Below are positions 1-8,001 of a DNA stretch of 64,000 nt, piece by piece. Positions within the stretch are counted from its first letter, which is position 1. Each line of letters opens with the position of its first letter. Origin of the DNA: Paracholeplasma brassicae (GTDB lineage Bacteria > Bacillota_I > Bacilli_A > Acholeplasmatales > UBA5453); NCBI RefSeq assembly GCF_000967915.1, contig NC_022549.1, positions 1,724,366 to 1,788,365 on the forward strand, read 5' to 3'. A program made the translations under genes and the position numbers. A model generated the notes under the pieces. The model was not told where the DNA came from, made no database searches, and was given only the letters and a program-made list of their open reading frames with translations.

Positions 1-1293
1 CATTAACGATGGTAATTCTTCATCCTTAAGTGAATCTAATGATGGGATATTATTTATGTTCGTTGTCACATGATAGAACTTAGTTGCTTCCTTAAACATC
101 GATAATGCATACGCATGTAATTCTCTATATAATCCCGGGTCTTTCATCGAAACCACACGAACCGCTTCTAACCAATTAGTACCCGCAGTTTTCACATGGA
201 AGTGACCTTTGGTATGTTTACCGATTAATTCAAAGATCGAGAATTTATCAGAACCTGAGTGAATTGATAATTTGTAACCAAAGTGTTCAGCGATTGCCAC
301 ATGAATGATTAATTCTTGTTCAAATTGTTTGATATCGCCAATATAGTCAATACCCTTTTGGAATTCACCACAAAATCTAGGTGCTAATGTGTCGACTTTA
401 ATACCTCTTAATGCCAATTCATTTGCAACAAAGTAGTGTTCTACTGGTGTGGTAGGTGTTTCTGTTTCATCAATCGATAACTCAAAATTAGGCGCATTTT
501 TTTTACCTCTAAAGAACGTATCATAAATGTCTTCAACAAATGAAATTGCCTCTAAATACACTAAGACTGATCGTTTTAACTCATATTCACTAAACGTGAT
601 GGTTTGATCAGAAACATTAAATGATTGATTCAAATAGCGTCCTTTGAGTTCATCTGATAACACGTCTTGATCAAGTATTTCTTTTTTGCTCATTCGATTA
701 ACATCATTTCTAATGTGTTCACTTGCATCCAGTGTGATCATTGTAAAACCTAAGGATAGTGCGTATTCAATGTCTTTTTTCGTCTTCAAGTGATCCCCAT
801 CAGCGCCAAACCCGCGTTTGAAACCCACTTTATACACACCAAACGTTGCGCTATTTAATACATCTTCGTACGTACGATTTGTCATGTTTAACTCACGAAT
901 CGATTGTTGTGCGAAGATTGGGTAAGCGTCGTATTTTTCAAAAACACGCGCATGTCCTTCGGTCGCAAGACCCAATCGGTCACCAAGTCCAAAGCTTCTT
1001 TTTTGATGAAGTACTGGTACAGGTTTTGTAAAGCTAAATAGTTCTCTTAACACGTTAGCGTTATGAGACGATAAGGGTGCAATTACACCTGGTTTACCAA
1101 AAACCATAAAAGGTTTACCTTCAAATTTAGACGATAGACTGCCATACGCAATTAATTCATCAACTGTTTCTTTCTTTTGCATGAAAACCCAAGTATCTGA
1201 AACCTGATTAATGGATTTTTCATACACAGTCGCTTCTTTGATGCCATCCACTGAAGCCAATTCTTGTAACATTGTTTCTTTTGTCTGTTGCAT
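1..1293 (-). CDS. uxaE: Tagaturonate epimerase-like protein (UxaE family), 3' end outside window
   Basis: The reading frame starts at ATG 1293 and is open to the window edge, so about 430 N-terminal residues are visible and the C-terminus is missing. The translation carries GLGDRLGLATEGH, QQSIRELN and GFGADGDHLKT, blocks I associate with the UxaE family, which interconverts D-tagaturonate and D-fructuronate in hexuronate breakdown using a divalent metal. Histidines and acidic residues in GADGDHLKT and later IHSGSDKFS are probable metal or substrate ligands. No other uronate gene lies in the window, so the pathway context would have to be beyond the left edge. The upstream region holds a promoter-like pair and two small inverted repeats. 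The assignment rests on remembered family motifs. Confidence 0.72.
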   Translation of the reverse strand, partial: MQQTKETMLQELASVDGIKEATVYEKSINQVSDTWVFMQKKETVDELIAYGSLSSKFEGKPFMVFGKPGVIAPLSSHNANVLRELFSFTKPVPVLHQKRSFGLGDRLGLATEGHARVFEKYDAYPIFAQQSIRELNMTNRTYEDVLNSATFGVYKVGFKRGFGADGDHLKTKKDIEYALSLGFTMITLDASEHIRNDVNRMSKKEILDQDVLSDELKGRYLNQSFNVSDQTITFSEYELKRSVLVYLEAISFVEDIYDTFFRGKKNAPNFELSIDETETPTTPVEHYFVANELALRGIKVDTLAPRFCGEFQKGIDYIGDIKQFEQELIIHVAIAEHFGYKLSIHSGSDKFSIFELIGKHTKGHFHVKTAGTNWLEAVRVVSMKDPGLYRELHAYALSMFKEATKFYHVTTNINNIPSLDSLKDEELPSLM

Positions 1294-1394
1294 ATTTTTT
1301 CTCCCTTTTGTTTTTTTTCCTACTCGAATAGGATTTATAAATGCGTCAAAACCTTTCTTATTTTCATACATCCCCTCGATTCAAAGGGATGCCT

Positions 1395-1440
1395 TTATTA
1401 TCATTTTATCACAATTTGTAAAAAATAAACACCGTTTATT
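1395..1440 (-). promoter_or_regulatory. Candidate promoter and operator of the uxaE-like gene
   Basis: On the minus strand TTTACA (1417-1422) lies 16 nt before TAATAA (1395-1400). Just upstream is a perfect inverted repeat, AATAAAC-ACC-GTTTATT (1424-1440), and a near-perfect 14-nt palindrome sits at 1319-1332 in the leader. Sugar-acid genes are often repressor controlled, so these may be operators, but no regulator is adjacent. Confidence 0.35.
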
Positions 1441-1491
1441 ATTACAGACACTATAATTTAAGGACGCACGCGTACGTGAGTCCAAAATGAC

Positions 1492-2283
1492 CTACTTTTG
1501 ATAAATGAGGGTTTTGACTGCATGAGTAAACCCTTCCTCAGTCACTGATTTTGTGACGTAGTCTGAATGCTCTTTTAAGATGGCTTCTGCATTTGCCATC
1601 GCAACCCCAACACCCGCTTCTAAAATCATGGATAAATCATTTTCTTGATCCCCAATCGCAAGCACATCTTTTAAATCAACACCTAAGTACTTGGTTAAGC
1701 GTTTAAGTGCTCGTCCTTTACTCGCAAGTTGATTGCCAATATCCAAGAACTGTGGTTGGCTTTGTAAAAGATAAATTCCTTTAATCGTTTTTAACGTTTC
1801 TTTAAGTTCATTTAGTAGGTCATGATCTTCTTCGATCACTAAGAGTTTTAAAACACCATCTTCTAGATAAGCTCTTTCTTCTTCTAATTCAACTATTACC
1901 GATTCAAATGTACCAATTCGTTTTTCTAATTTGTCTTTAGCTACTTTACTAGAGACGATTTGCTTGGTCGTATAAATTAAATACGACACTTGTTTTTGGT
2001 TAATGATTCTAAGTAGTTGATCAAGTAAAGCCTTCTCTAACGTATCTTGATGAATGACTGTTTCACTTTGGTAATCATAAATGCACGCGCCATTGGTAAG
2101 AATAACCGGTAAATCGATGTTTAATTCCTCAACTAATGCTCTAGTGGCATCTTTATGTCTACCTGTGGCAAGCGTAAAGTAATACCCGTCTTCTTTTAAT
2201 TGATGAATCGTTTGACGGGTTTCTTTGCTCATTTTTTTTTGATGAACCAACGTCCCGTCCAAATCCGCTACAACCATTTTCAT
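1492..2283 (-). CDS. HAD-superfamily phosphatase, Cof/YwpJ type
   Basis: This 263-aa protein has HAD motif I near its N-terminus (VADLDGTLV, nucleophile Asp7 and acid Asp9), motif II in TLATGRH, and motif IV late in the chain (AIGDQENDLSM). The long insert between motifs II and III and the total length match the Cof (HAD-IIB) sugar-phosphate or flavin-nucleotide phosphatases. Members dephosphorylate small phosphorylated metabolites in the cytoplasm. The substrate cannot be read from sequence. It is monocistronic; the upstream neighbour is separated by a terminator. Confidence 0.85.
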   Translation of the reverse strand: MKMVVADLDGTLVHQKKMSKETRQTIHQLKEDGYYFTLATGRHKDATRALVEELNIDLPVILTNGACIYDYQSETVIHQDTLEKALLDQLLRIINQKQVSYLIYTTKQIVSSKVAKDKLEKRIGTFESVIVELEEERAYLEDGVLKLLVIEEDHDLLNELKETLKTIKGIYLLQSQPQFLDIGNQLASKGRALKRLTKYLGVDLKDVLAIGDQENDLSMILEAGVGVAMANAEAILKEHSDYVTKSVTEEGFTHAVKTLIYQK

Positions 2284-2360
2284 AAACTCATTCCCCTTTA
2301 ATTTTATTATACAACAAACTATAAATAATCAAATGTTTAAGGCTTTAATTCTTAGATATT

Positions 2361-2390
2361 AAAAAAAGACCGTCTATTTAGACCGTCTGG
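2361..2390 (-). terminator. Rho-independent terminator of the 278-aa gene
   Basis: On the minus strand the 9-nt arms AGACGGTCT/AGACGGTCT (2367-2375 and 2380-2388) pair with one central G-G mismatch around an AAAT loop and are followed by seven T. On the plus strand it looks like a direct repeat because each arm is itself nearly palindromic. Confidence 0.75.
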
Positions 2391-2447
2391 TTTATTTAGA
2401 CATTGAACCATAGATTACTGTCAATGGTATATCTAAAAATGAATATT

Positions 2448-3284
2448 TCACTTCAATAAACGTTCAAATTTGATTGAACTTTGTACAATAATTTTTGTTT
2501 TATTAAGGTAAGTCACTTCTAATTTATCATGTTCATTTAACTTCGATATCAATCTCATTTTTTCTTTAAATGCGTGGGTGTTTTTATCAGGTCTAATGAC
2601 TATATTAGAAGATAGAAAAGGATAGAACAATTTAGTCTTTTTTCCATCAATCAAACAATATATGTTTAGCCCAAATGTATCGTATATAATAGGTGGTCTT
2701 CTATTGGTTTCTAAGTATGTTTTAAAACGGTATTTGTAGATCTTAACTTCTTTTTGTATCCGTTTCCCAGTCTTTATAGCCTTCTTCATCTTAAAAACCG
2801 TAAAGTAATATAGATAAACATATAAGACTAGCACACTTGATAAAAGAACCTCTACTAACACTATCCATAATCCAACGATTCCATTTTGGCTAAATAGCGA
2901 TAGTAGTAACGTAAGAACGATAGAGATTGAAATTAATAGCGTTGCTTGTTGATGATACTTGAAAAATACCAATCTTGATTTAATACGATTAACAAATTCA
3001 TTTGCTTTATGAACATTAAAGTCATATGGTCTTTGATCTCTTTTGATTAACTCAATCTTAAGTAAATCTAAATCCATCTTTTGGTTATCATATAAAAATA
3101 ATGCTTGTGTCTCATTCATCTGAAGTTTATTCATTAAGCGTTTAATGACCTCAAGTCTATCTTCTCTTTTTAAACTTGGGTGACCATAATAGTAATCTTT
3201 GTTTTTTGTTACTTTAATGACTATTTTTCTATAAGTATGGATGATCTCATAAATAGTTAGACTTCTATAATCTTTTTTAAACAT
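2448..3284 (-). CDS. Uncharacterised membrane protein with two central TM segments
   Basis: I do not recognise this family. The ATG at 3284 is preferred because GGAGGG lies five bases upstream; an ATG at 3353 is in frame but has no ribosome binding site. The 278-aa product has a charged N-terminal region of about 120 residues rich in Lys and Leu, two hydrophobic segments close together (roughly residues 120-170), then a basic C-terminal domain of about 100 residues. That topology puts both ends on the same side, probably the cytoplasm. It is followed by its own terminator and sits beside another unknown small gene on the same strand. No catalytic motif is visible. Confidence 0.7.
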   Translation of the reverse strand: MFKKDYRSLTIYEIIHTYRKIVIKVTKNKDYYYGHPSLKREDRLEVIKRLMNKLQMNETQALFLYDNQKMDLDLLKIELIKRDQRPYDFNVHKANEFVNRIKSRLVFFKYHQQATLLISISIVLTLLLSLFSQNGIVGLWIVLVEVLLSSVLVLYVYLYYFTVFKMKKAIKTGKRIQKEVKIYKYRFKTYLETNRRPPIIYDTFGLNIYCLIDGKKTKLFYPFLSSNIVIRPDKNTHAFKEKMRLISKLNEHDKLEVTYLNKTKIIVQSSIKFERLLK

Positions 3285-3384
3285 AAGCCCTCCATTTGAT
3301 AACATATTATCTATATTAACATTATATAACAAGTCAAAAAAAACTAAAAACATTCATTTTATGTTCTTAGTTTTCTATTTTGAC

Positions 3385-3696
3385 CTATAAGAGGTCGTTA
3401 ATTTTAATTTGAATGACGCCGATACCATTTGTTAACTCTTTAAAATATAAGTTCTTCTCTTCTGCTAACTTGTGATAAATCTTTGATGTCAATGTTTCAT
3501 CATCTATATAAGATACAGCTAGTTCTTTAAAGTTTAACCCTTTTAAGCTCGTCGTTAATTCAATTTTGTTTTCTTTTTGAATATGTCTAACCTTATCAGT
3601 ATCTTTAACAACTAATGCATAATAGAACTCATCAATTGTTGTGATACTTAAAAAGCCTTCATGACCTTCAAATTTATATTTTAGTACTTTACTCAT
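3385..3696 (-). CDS. Small conserved-looking protein, possibly PPOX/FMN-binding split-barrel
   Basis: ATG 3696 follows AAGGAGTG at good spacing and gives 103 aa; the frame is open further upstream to 3771 but without a Shine-Dalgarno signal. The order of segments (GFLSITTID, a Val/Lys strand, then KENKIELTTSLKG and a helix near LTSKIYHKL) resembles small pyridoxamine-phosphate-oxidase-like split barrels, which bind FMN or related cofactors. The match is from overall pattern only, no diagnostic residues are clear, and it could equally be an unrelated beta-rich protein. Confidence 0.55.
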   Translation of the reverse strand: MSKVLKYKFEGHEGFLSITTIDEFYYALVVKDTDKVRHIQKENKIELTTSLKGLNFKELAVSYIDDETLTSKIYHKLAEEKNLYFKELTNGIGVIQIKINDLL

Positions 3697-3773
3697 GTAA
3701 TCACTCCTTATGAACCTATATCGATTATAACGGATAATAGTTCGAATCCAAAACATTATGCGCTCTATCAATC

Positions 3774-3802
3774 AAAAAATCCCCATTCAATGAGTGGGGA
3801 TT
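3774..3802 (-). terminator. Terminator after the decayed Ig-repeat gene
   Basis: Stem ATCCCCA/TGGGGAT with a 9-nt loop; the minus strand runs into six T at 3774-3779. It closes transcription coming from the lipoprotein pseudogene. Confidence 0.75.
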
Positions 3803-3835
3803 TTAGAATATAAATGTTATTTACGATAATCTGCC

Positions 3836-4524
3836 TTAGCCCAAGCTTGTGACATCGATTTGCCAAGTGACTTCATTATTCGTTGTATCTTATGGTAGCA
3901 CTTTATGCTGTTAACTGAATGTTTTGTCCGACTAATCCTTGATTTAATCTACTAATTGTAATTGATTCAGCAAGTACTATTGGATCACTTACTGTAATCA
4001 CATGGGTTTGTTCAATTACCCCAACCGTCGCTTTGATTGTGACTTTACCGTGCTTTTAATAAGCTAACGACACCATTTGTAACGGTTTCGATTAGTTCAT
4101 CACTTGAGGTCCATACCACGTCTTTATTGGTTGCGTTTGTTGGTAGTACTTCGGCTATTAAGGTGATTTCTTCACCAACAAAACCAACGTTATCTCCCGT
4201 AACGTTGATGCTACTAACTTCAACGACTTGCTGTGTCACTTTGACGGTAATGGTTTTTTCAATATCTTTATCCTTTACCTTGACAGTCAACATGACCTCA
4301 CCAGCAGAAACACCCGTAATTGAGGTTCCTTCTAGTTTTGCTACCGTTTCATTTGGTAGAAAAAACTCAAGTTCAAATCCTTTCGTCACTTCTGCGCTAA
4401 TTTGTTTTGTTTCCCCGACTTCTAGTTCAATGATATCATCTGTGAGTGAAATTTCTGGTGCCTCTTCACAAGATGCTAGTCCAAGACCTAGAAGGAGAAA
4501 CAATACAACCATCATTTTATTCAT
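3836..4524 (-). pseudogene. Decayed lipoprotein with bacterial Ig-like (BIG2) repeats
   Basis: The start (ATG 4524) encodes a lipoprotein signal peptide with lipobox LGLASC and one intact BIG2-like domain, then a second begins at about residue 105 (repeat signature EVLPTNATNKDVVW). The frame stops at 4045. Removing one base near 4050 restores a long matching frame through another repeat linker (GKVTIKATV ... QNIQLTA). Removing another near 3905 restores KVLP-stop-DTTNNEVTW, an exact repeat-like match containing a stop codon, ending at 3836. So there are at least two frameshifts and a nonsense codon. The intact form would be an anchored surface protein with tandem Ig domains, usually adhesive or structural. 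The N-terminal 159 aa could still be made as a short lipoprotein. Confidence 0.8.
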
Positions 4525-4882
4525 ATCGCCTTTTTTCCTCTCTTTGGCTCAATTGCGCATTTTCATTTATGTAAACGCTATTATAATTCATGCATAGTAA
4601 ACCACATCTAATCTACTTGGTCTAATTACTAAAAAACGTGAATAATTATTCCATTAAGAATACCACTTCGTCGCGCCTTAGTGCACTTATACAAAAAAAT
4701 ATACTAACTAATACTTTTTATATTGTCTTATAAAATGGCCTTATAAAGCCATTATCAACTTTATGAAATTGATTTTACTATTTTTTTTAAGTTTGAAATT
4801 AAGCCTGTCTCCATGAAAATAAAGCAAGAACTTCTTTGATCTTTTCAAAATCGTTTCATCACCATCAATCTGCCAGATGCTG
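4525..4882. other. Intergenic region without recognisable gene
   Basis: About 360 AT-rich bases between the Ig-repeat pseudogene and the terminator of the S-box gene. The region next to 4524 must hold the promoter of the lipoprotein (TATAAT on the minus strand near 4572), but no convincing -35 box is present. I see no RNA gene or open frame with a ribosome binding site. Confidence 0.5.
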
Positions 4883-4909
4883 AAAAAAAAGAAGCGAACT
4901 ATTCGCTTC
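4883..4909 (-). terminator. Terminator of the S-box controlled gene
   Basis: Stem GAAGCGA/TCGCTTC with a 5-nt loop (4891-4909), followed on the minus strand by eight T (4883-4890). Confidence 0.8.
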
Positions 4910-4962
4910 TATCGTTACATTCGTTTACCCTGTTAATTTTGAAAAGATAATTGATTTTCTCA

Positions 4963-5253
4963 TCATCTATTTGAGTCTTCAAGTAACTCTAAAAATTGAC
5001 GATACGAAAGAACTTCCCCGTTGACTGATGACAAACACGCTAAGATGCCGACCCGAATGCCACCAAAAGCTACTTTCTTTTCTAGGTCAACACAAATTAC
5101 TTTCGACAGCGTCTCTTGGTAGGTTAGTCTGTAGTCCATCTTTGACAACAGCTCAAATAACTGTTTTTCCTCATCTAACTTCACATAAATTTGCCTACTT
5201 CTTGAATCCGTTGGTAAATTCATTTTTACCTTTTCTACGTTGAATGTTTTCAT
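4963..5253 (-). CDS. 96-aa protein of unknown function downstream of a SAM riboswitch
   Basis: I do not recognise this family. The ATG at 5253 follows AGAGGA with five bases between. The protein is soluble, with no signal peptide or membrane segment, and has two cysteines (in KVICVDL and ILACLSS), so it is not an obvious metal protein. It is monocistronic: an S-box riboswitch and promoter lie directly upstream and a terminator directly downstream. S-box control normally marks genes for methionine, cysteine or SAM synthesis, transport or recycling, so a role in sulfur or methyl metabolism is inferred from regulation only. Confidence 0.75.
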   Translation of the reverse strand: MKTFNVEKVKMNLPTDSRSRQIYVKLDEEKQLFELLSKMDYRLTYQETLSKVICVDLEKKVAFGGIRVGILACLSSVNGEVLSYRQFLELLEDSNR

Positions 5254-5278
5254 TCATTTCCTCTTTTCTACCAAAAAG

Positions 5279-5303
5279 AAAAAAAACCATCTATGATGGG
5301 TTT
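5279..5303 (-). terminator. Short hairpin with U-tract inside the S-box leader
   Basis: On the minus strand CCATC-ATA-GATGG, extendable by AAACC/GGTTT with one bulge, runs into eight T (5279-5286). It uses bases that also form aptamer helices P1 and P4, so the two folds exclude each other. It may be the expression platform. Confidence 0.5.
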
Positions 5304-5391
5304 AGTGTTTCCCATCATTCAAGCTTTAGCACCTTGCGTCTGCAGGTTGCTGAAGGGTCATCGAGCTTGTCTCTTACCTTCTCTTTATGGT
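5286..5391 (-). promoter_or_regulatory. S-box (SAM-I) riboswitch aptamer
   Basis: The minus-strand leader contains the S-box core in order: AGAGAAG, then GAG-ACAAG-CTC, CGATGACCC, TTCAGCAACC, a short P3 loop, and GGTGCTAAAGCTTG. The conserved pseudoknot is kept by covariation: loop CAAG pairs with CTTG after the GCTAA element, where the well-studied B. subtilis yitJ aptamer has CUGG/CCAG as I recall it. P4 is ATGATGGG/CCCATCAT and P1 closes by ACCAT (5' end) with ATGGT (3' end). The RNA would bind S-adenosylmethionine and control the 96-aa gene 30-40 nt downstream. Confidence 0.85.
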
Positions 5392-5397
5392 AGTTTC

Positions 5398-5425
5398 ATT
5401 ATAGCATATCGAACTGATTTGTCAA
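5398..5425 (-). promoter_or_regulatory. Promoter of the S-box transcript
   Basis: Consensus TTGACA (5420-5425) and TATAAT (5398-5403) on the minus strand with a 16-nt spacer, placing the start just ahead of aptamer helix P1. Confidence 0.85.
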
Positions 5426-5431
5426 TAAAAT

Positions 5432-5460
5432 AAAAAAATCCACCAAAACGTGGATTTTTA
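5432..5460 (-). terminator. Terminator of the 4-TM protein gene
   Basis: Stem ATCCAC/GTGGAT around a 6-nt loop (5438-5455) with seven T following on the minus strand. Confidence 0.8.
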
Positions 5461-5466
5461 CCTCAA

Positions 5467-5964
5467 TTATCTTTTCTCTTTGAGTTCGGCCATAACCACC
5501 AAACTCCCCAAACCAAACACATGAATCCCCACAACTGAAAAAAACTGTCCTAAAAGTCGTTGGTTATTTGACTTTATGTTGTGATCGATTAGTTTAATAT
5601 AATAACTGCCCAAGACTTCTTGAGAAGCATCTAGTGGTGGTTCTAGAAATGTGACGTTTAGGTTAACGACGGCTAGACAATAACTAATCAGCCCGATTAA
5701 CGTCAAGGTTAGGCCAAAGAGTTGCACATAAAGTAATTTTCTAGATTTCGTTTTCAATTGATGACTCACCATAAAACTCGAAAATCCAATGAGTGTCATT
5801 AGTGACATAAAGCCGATTAAAAGATATAGAATATTGGGTGCACTTGAAAAACGATCATAAGACGCATCTTTAATGTTTAATGTTAATAGATAGTACAACA
5901 CACCAGTCAATAAGAGTGAACCAAAGCCAATCAAGTGATATACTTTATCGCTAATTTTTTTCAA
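5467..5964 (-). CDS. Small integral membrane protein, four TM segments
   Basis: The start is TTG 5964, supported by GGAGGGG six bases upstream. The 165-aa product has four hydrophobic helices (roughly residues 11-30, 44-66, 79-102 and 138-158) with a hydrophilic stretch between TM3 and TM4 that could be extracellular. There is no signal peptide or catalytic motif. It is a single-gene unit with its own terminator. I do not recognise the family. Confidence 0.7.
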   Translation of the reverse strand: MKKISDKVYHLIGFGSLLLTGVLYYLLTLNIKDASYDRFSSAPNILYLLIGFMSLMTLIGFSSFMVSHQLKTKSRKLLYVQLFGLTLTLIGLISYCLAVVNLNVTFLEPPLDASQEVLGSYYIKLIDHNIKSNNQRLLGQFFSVVGIHVFGLGSLVVMAELKEKR

Positions 5965-6057
5965 AAAAACCCCTCCAATTTAGATGATATCTATCGTTAA
6001 TATACCATAAAATCGTATACTTTGTTCAATTTTTTCTATTTTTTTCGTAATAAAACA

Positions 6058-6088
6058 AAAAAACACGACCAGTCACCCGGTCATGTCT
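6058..6088 (-). terminator. Terminator of the DUF2161-pepO operon
   Basis: Stem CATGACC/GGTCGTG with an 8-nt loop, then a T-run on the minus strand (complement of 6058-6063). Confidence 0.75.
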
Positions 6089-6099
6089 TAGCGTTGATT

Positions 6100-8001
6100 C
6101 TACCAAATACTCACCATTTCTTCTTTCTTTAAATACATCGGGTCATCTTCTTTTATTTCATAGAAGTTGATGAATTCTTCTAGATTACTTAACTGGCGAT
6201 TCGCTCTTAGAATCGTTGGCCCATGAACATCTACTCTAAGTAGTAGTTCTGCGTATTCTTTGGATGACTTGTTACGCCACACACGTGCCCAGTTTTGAAA
6301 GAACTCGTCATAGTTATGATCGTCTTTTTTCTTACTTGCTTCTAGCGCACAACGTAACCCGCCACTATCGGCGATATTTTCTGAGACCGTAAGGGTCCCA
6401 TTACATGGACCTACCCCCGTTTCAACGCCATCAAACAGCTTAATCATGTCTTGTGATTTTTGATTAAATGCGTCTAAGTCTTCTTTACTCCACCAATTGT
6501 TTAATGAACCAAATTCATCGAATTTAGCTCCATTATTATCAAACGCATGTGAAATTTCGTGTGCCATTACCGCACCAATGCCACCGTAGTTTTCTGATGG
6601 GCTTTGTTCAAGGCTGTAATAAGGTTTTTGTAGAATGGCCGCTGGAAATACAATTTGATTATTTGTTGGGCTATAATACGCATTGACCATACTTGCAGGC
6701 ATACCCCATAAATTACGATTTGGTGCTTGATTGTATTTTTGATAATTAAATGCGTTAATCAATCGGTTCATCTTAATCTTTTCTAAAACAAGGTTTGACC
6801 CCTCGTCGTAGTTTTTGATGTCAATTTGATCTAAGTATGGTGGCAATTCATCCGGGTAGCCAACGTGTACTGAGAGTGTTGACAACTTTTTGATTGCTTT
6901 TTCTTTGGTTTCTTCTTTTAACCAATCGTTCTTTCTAATTCGTTCTTCATAAATTCCGATGATTTCATGAACCATTGCCTTCACGTCATTCTTGGCTTTC
7001 TCACCGAAGTAATGCTTGCCGTAGTAAAGACCAACCGATTGTCCAAAACGGTTGTAGGCTTGATAAAATGCGAACTTCTCTTTACTTCTGGCTTCCTTAA
7101 TCCCCGATAGCGCGCGTGAGAACGCACCGCTTGCGACTCGGATTTCATCTGATAAATCGCTTGCAAATGCCATAGCGTTTGATAAAATCATCCACGACTT
7201 CATTAAACTAAAATGTTCTTCATTGATGATTGAATCAAATGCGTTAATGAAATCCAGATTTAAAACAATTAACTCATCAACTTTTTGATTAACTAGTTTC
7301 TCTGCTGTTTTTATCACACCAAACGAATTAATCTTTTGGTTAACCTCTTCTTTTTTAAGCGGGTTATACATTTTCACGTAATCGGCTTTCTCCACACTCG
7401 ATTTCGTTACTGGGACTAAAAGGGAATCAAACAAAATTGCGTCATCGATAATGGATTGTCCGTCTTGTTCATTATAACCAAATAGGGCTAAGAGCGCTTT
7501 TGATGTTTGTGTAAACAACCCAAGCATTTGTTCTTTGGATTGTTCATCCTTATAGTAACTGGTGTCAGGTAAAAATAAATCGGAGGCACCAAAATAGAGT
7601 ACTTGGTTATTACTATTCATAAAGTCTTGCATGACGTAATAACCAAATGGGGTTTCAATCCCATCGAGTGTTAAATCCACGTAGGAGGCCTCAAGATCAC
7701 TTAGGTTTTTTAGACCATTAATTCGATTTTTGATTACTTCAAATGGTTTTGAGCCTAATAAGTCACGTTTCTCAAAATCCTTAGTCATTTGATAATACTT
7801 AATGTACTTCTTTAGTTGTGGGTTTAATTCTTTGTTGTTACTCTCCCATACGCTAGTTAAATCCATTAGTGTTTTTTCAATGCCCAAATGCAGTTCTAAA
7901 AACGCCGACATGGATGGTTGATCCGCTGGTATCTCTGCTTTTTCTAGCCAGTCTTTATTGACTGCCTCATAAAAATTCTTCTTTATTAATGCTTTGTTCA
8001 T
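6100..8001 (-). CDS. pepO: Oligoendopeptidase PepO, M13 family metallopeptidase
   Basis: The 633-aa protein has the M13 (neprilysin/PepO) zinc site HEISH at 481-485 and the second-ligand motif ENIAD at 541-545, with the family block VNAYYSPTNNQIVFPAA ahead of them. There is no signal peptide or membrane anchor, so unlike neprilysin it is the cytoplasmic bacterial PepO type, which cuts oligopeptides and feeds amino-acid recycling. Length agrees with the family. Its ATG overlaps the stop of the upstream DUF2161-like gene as ATGA, so the two are translationally coupled. Confidence 0.95.
   Translation of the reverse strand: MNKALIKKNFYEAVNKDWLEKAEIPADQPSMSAFLELHLGIEKTLMDLTSVWESNNKELNPQLKKYIKYYQMTKDFEKRDLLGSKPFEVIKNRINGLKNLSDLEASYVDLTLDGIETPFGYYVMQDFMNSNNQVLYFGASDLFLPDTSYYKDEQSKEQMLGLFTQTSKALLALFGYNEQDGQSIIDDAILFDSLLVPVTKSSVEKADYVKMYNPLKKEEVNQKINSFGVIKTAEKLVNQKVDELIVLNLDFINAFDSIINEEHFSLMKSWMILSNAMAFASDLSDEIRVASGAFSRALSGIKEARSKEKFAFYQAYNRFGQSVGLYYGKHYFGEKAKNDVKAMVHEIIGIYEERIRKNDWLKEETKEKAIKKLSTLSVHVGYPDELPPYLDQIDIKNYDEGSNLVLEKIKMNRLINAFNYQKYNQAPNRNLWGMPASMVNAYYSPTNNQIVFPAAILQKPYYSLEQSPSENYGGIGAVMAHEISHAFDNNGAKFDEFGSLNNWWSKEDLDAFNQKSQDMIKLFDGVETGVGPCNGTLTVSENIADSGGLRCALEASKKKDDHNYDEFFQNWARVWRNKSSKEYAELLLRVDVHGPTILRANRQLSNLEEFINFYEIKEDDPMYLKKEEMVSIW

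Noticed and set aside
4127-4597. Long plus-strand frame opposite the Ig-repeat lipoprotein
   Set aside because: It is the antisense of a clearly coding lipoprotein and has no ribosome binding site or family features.
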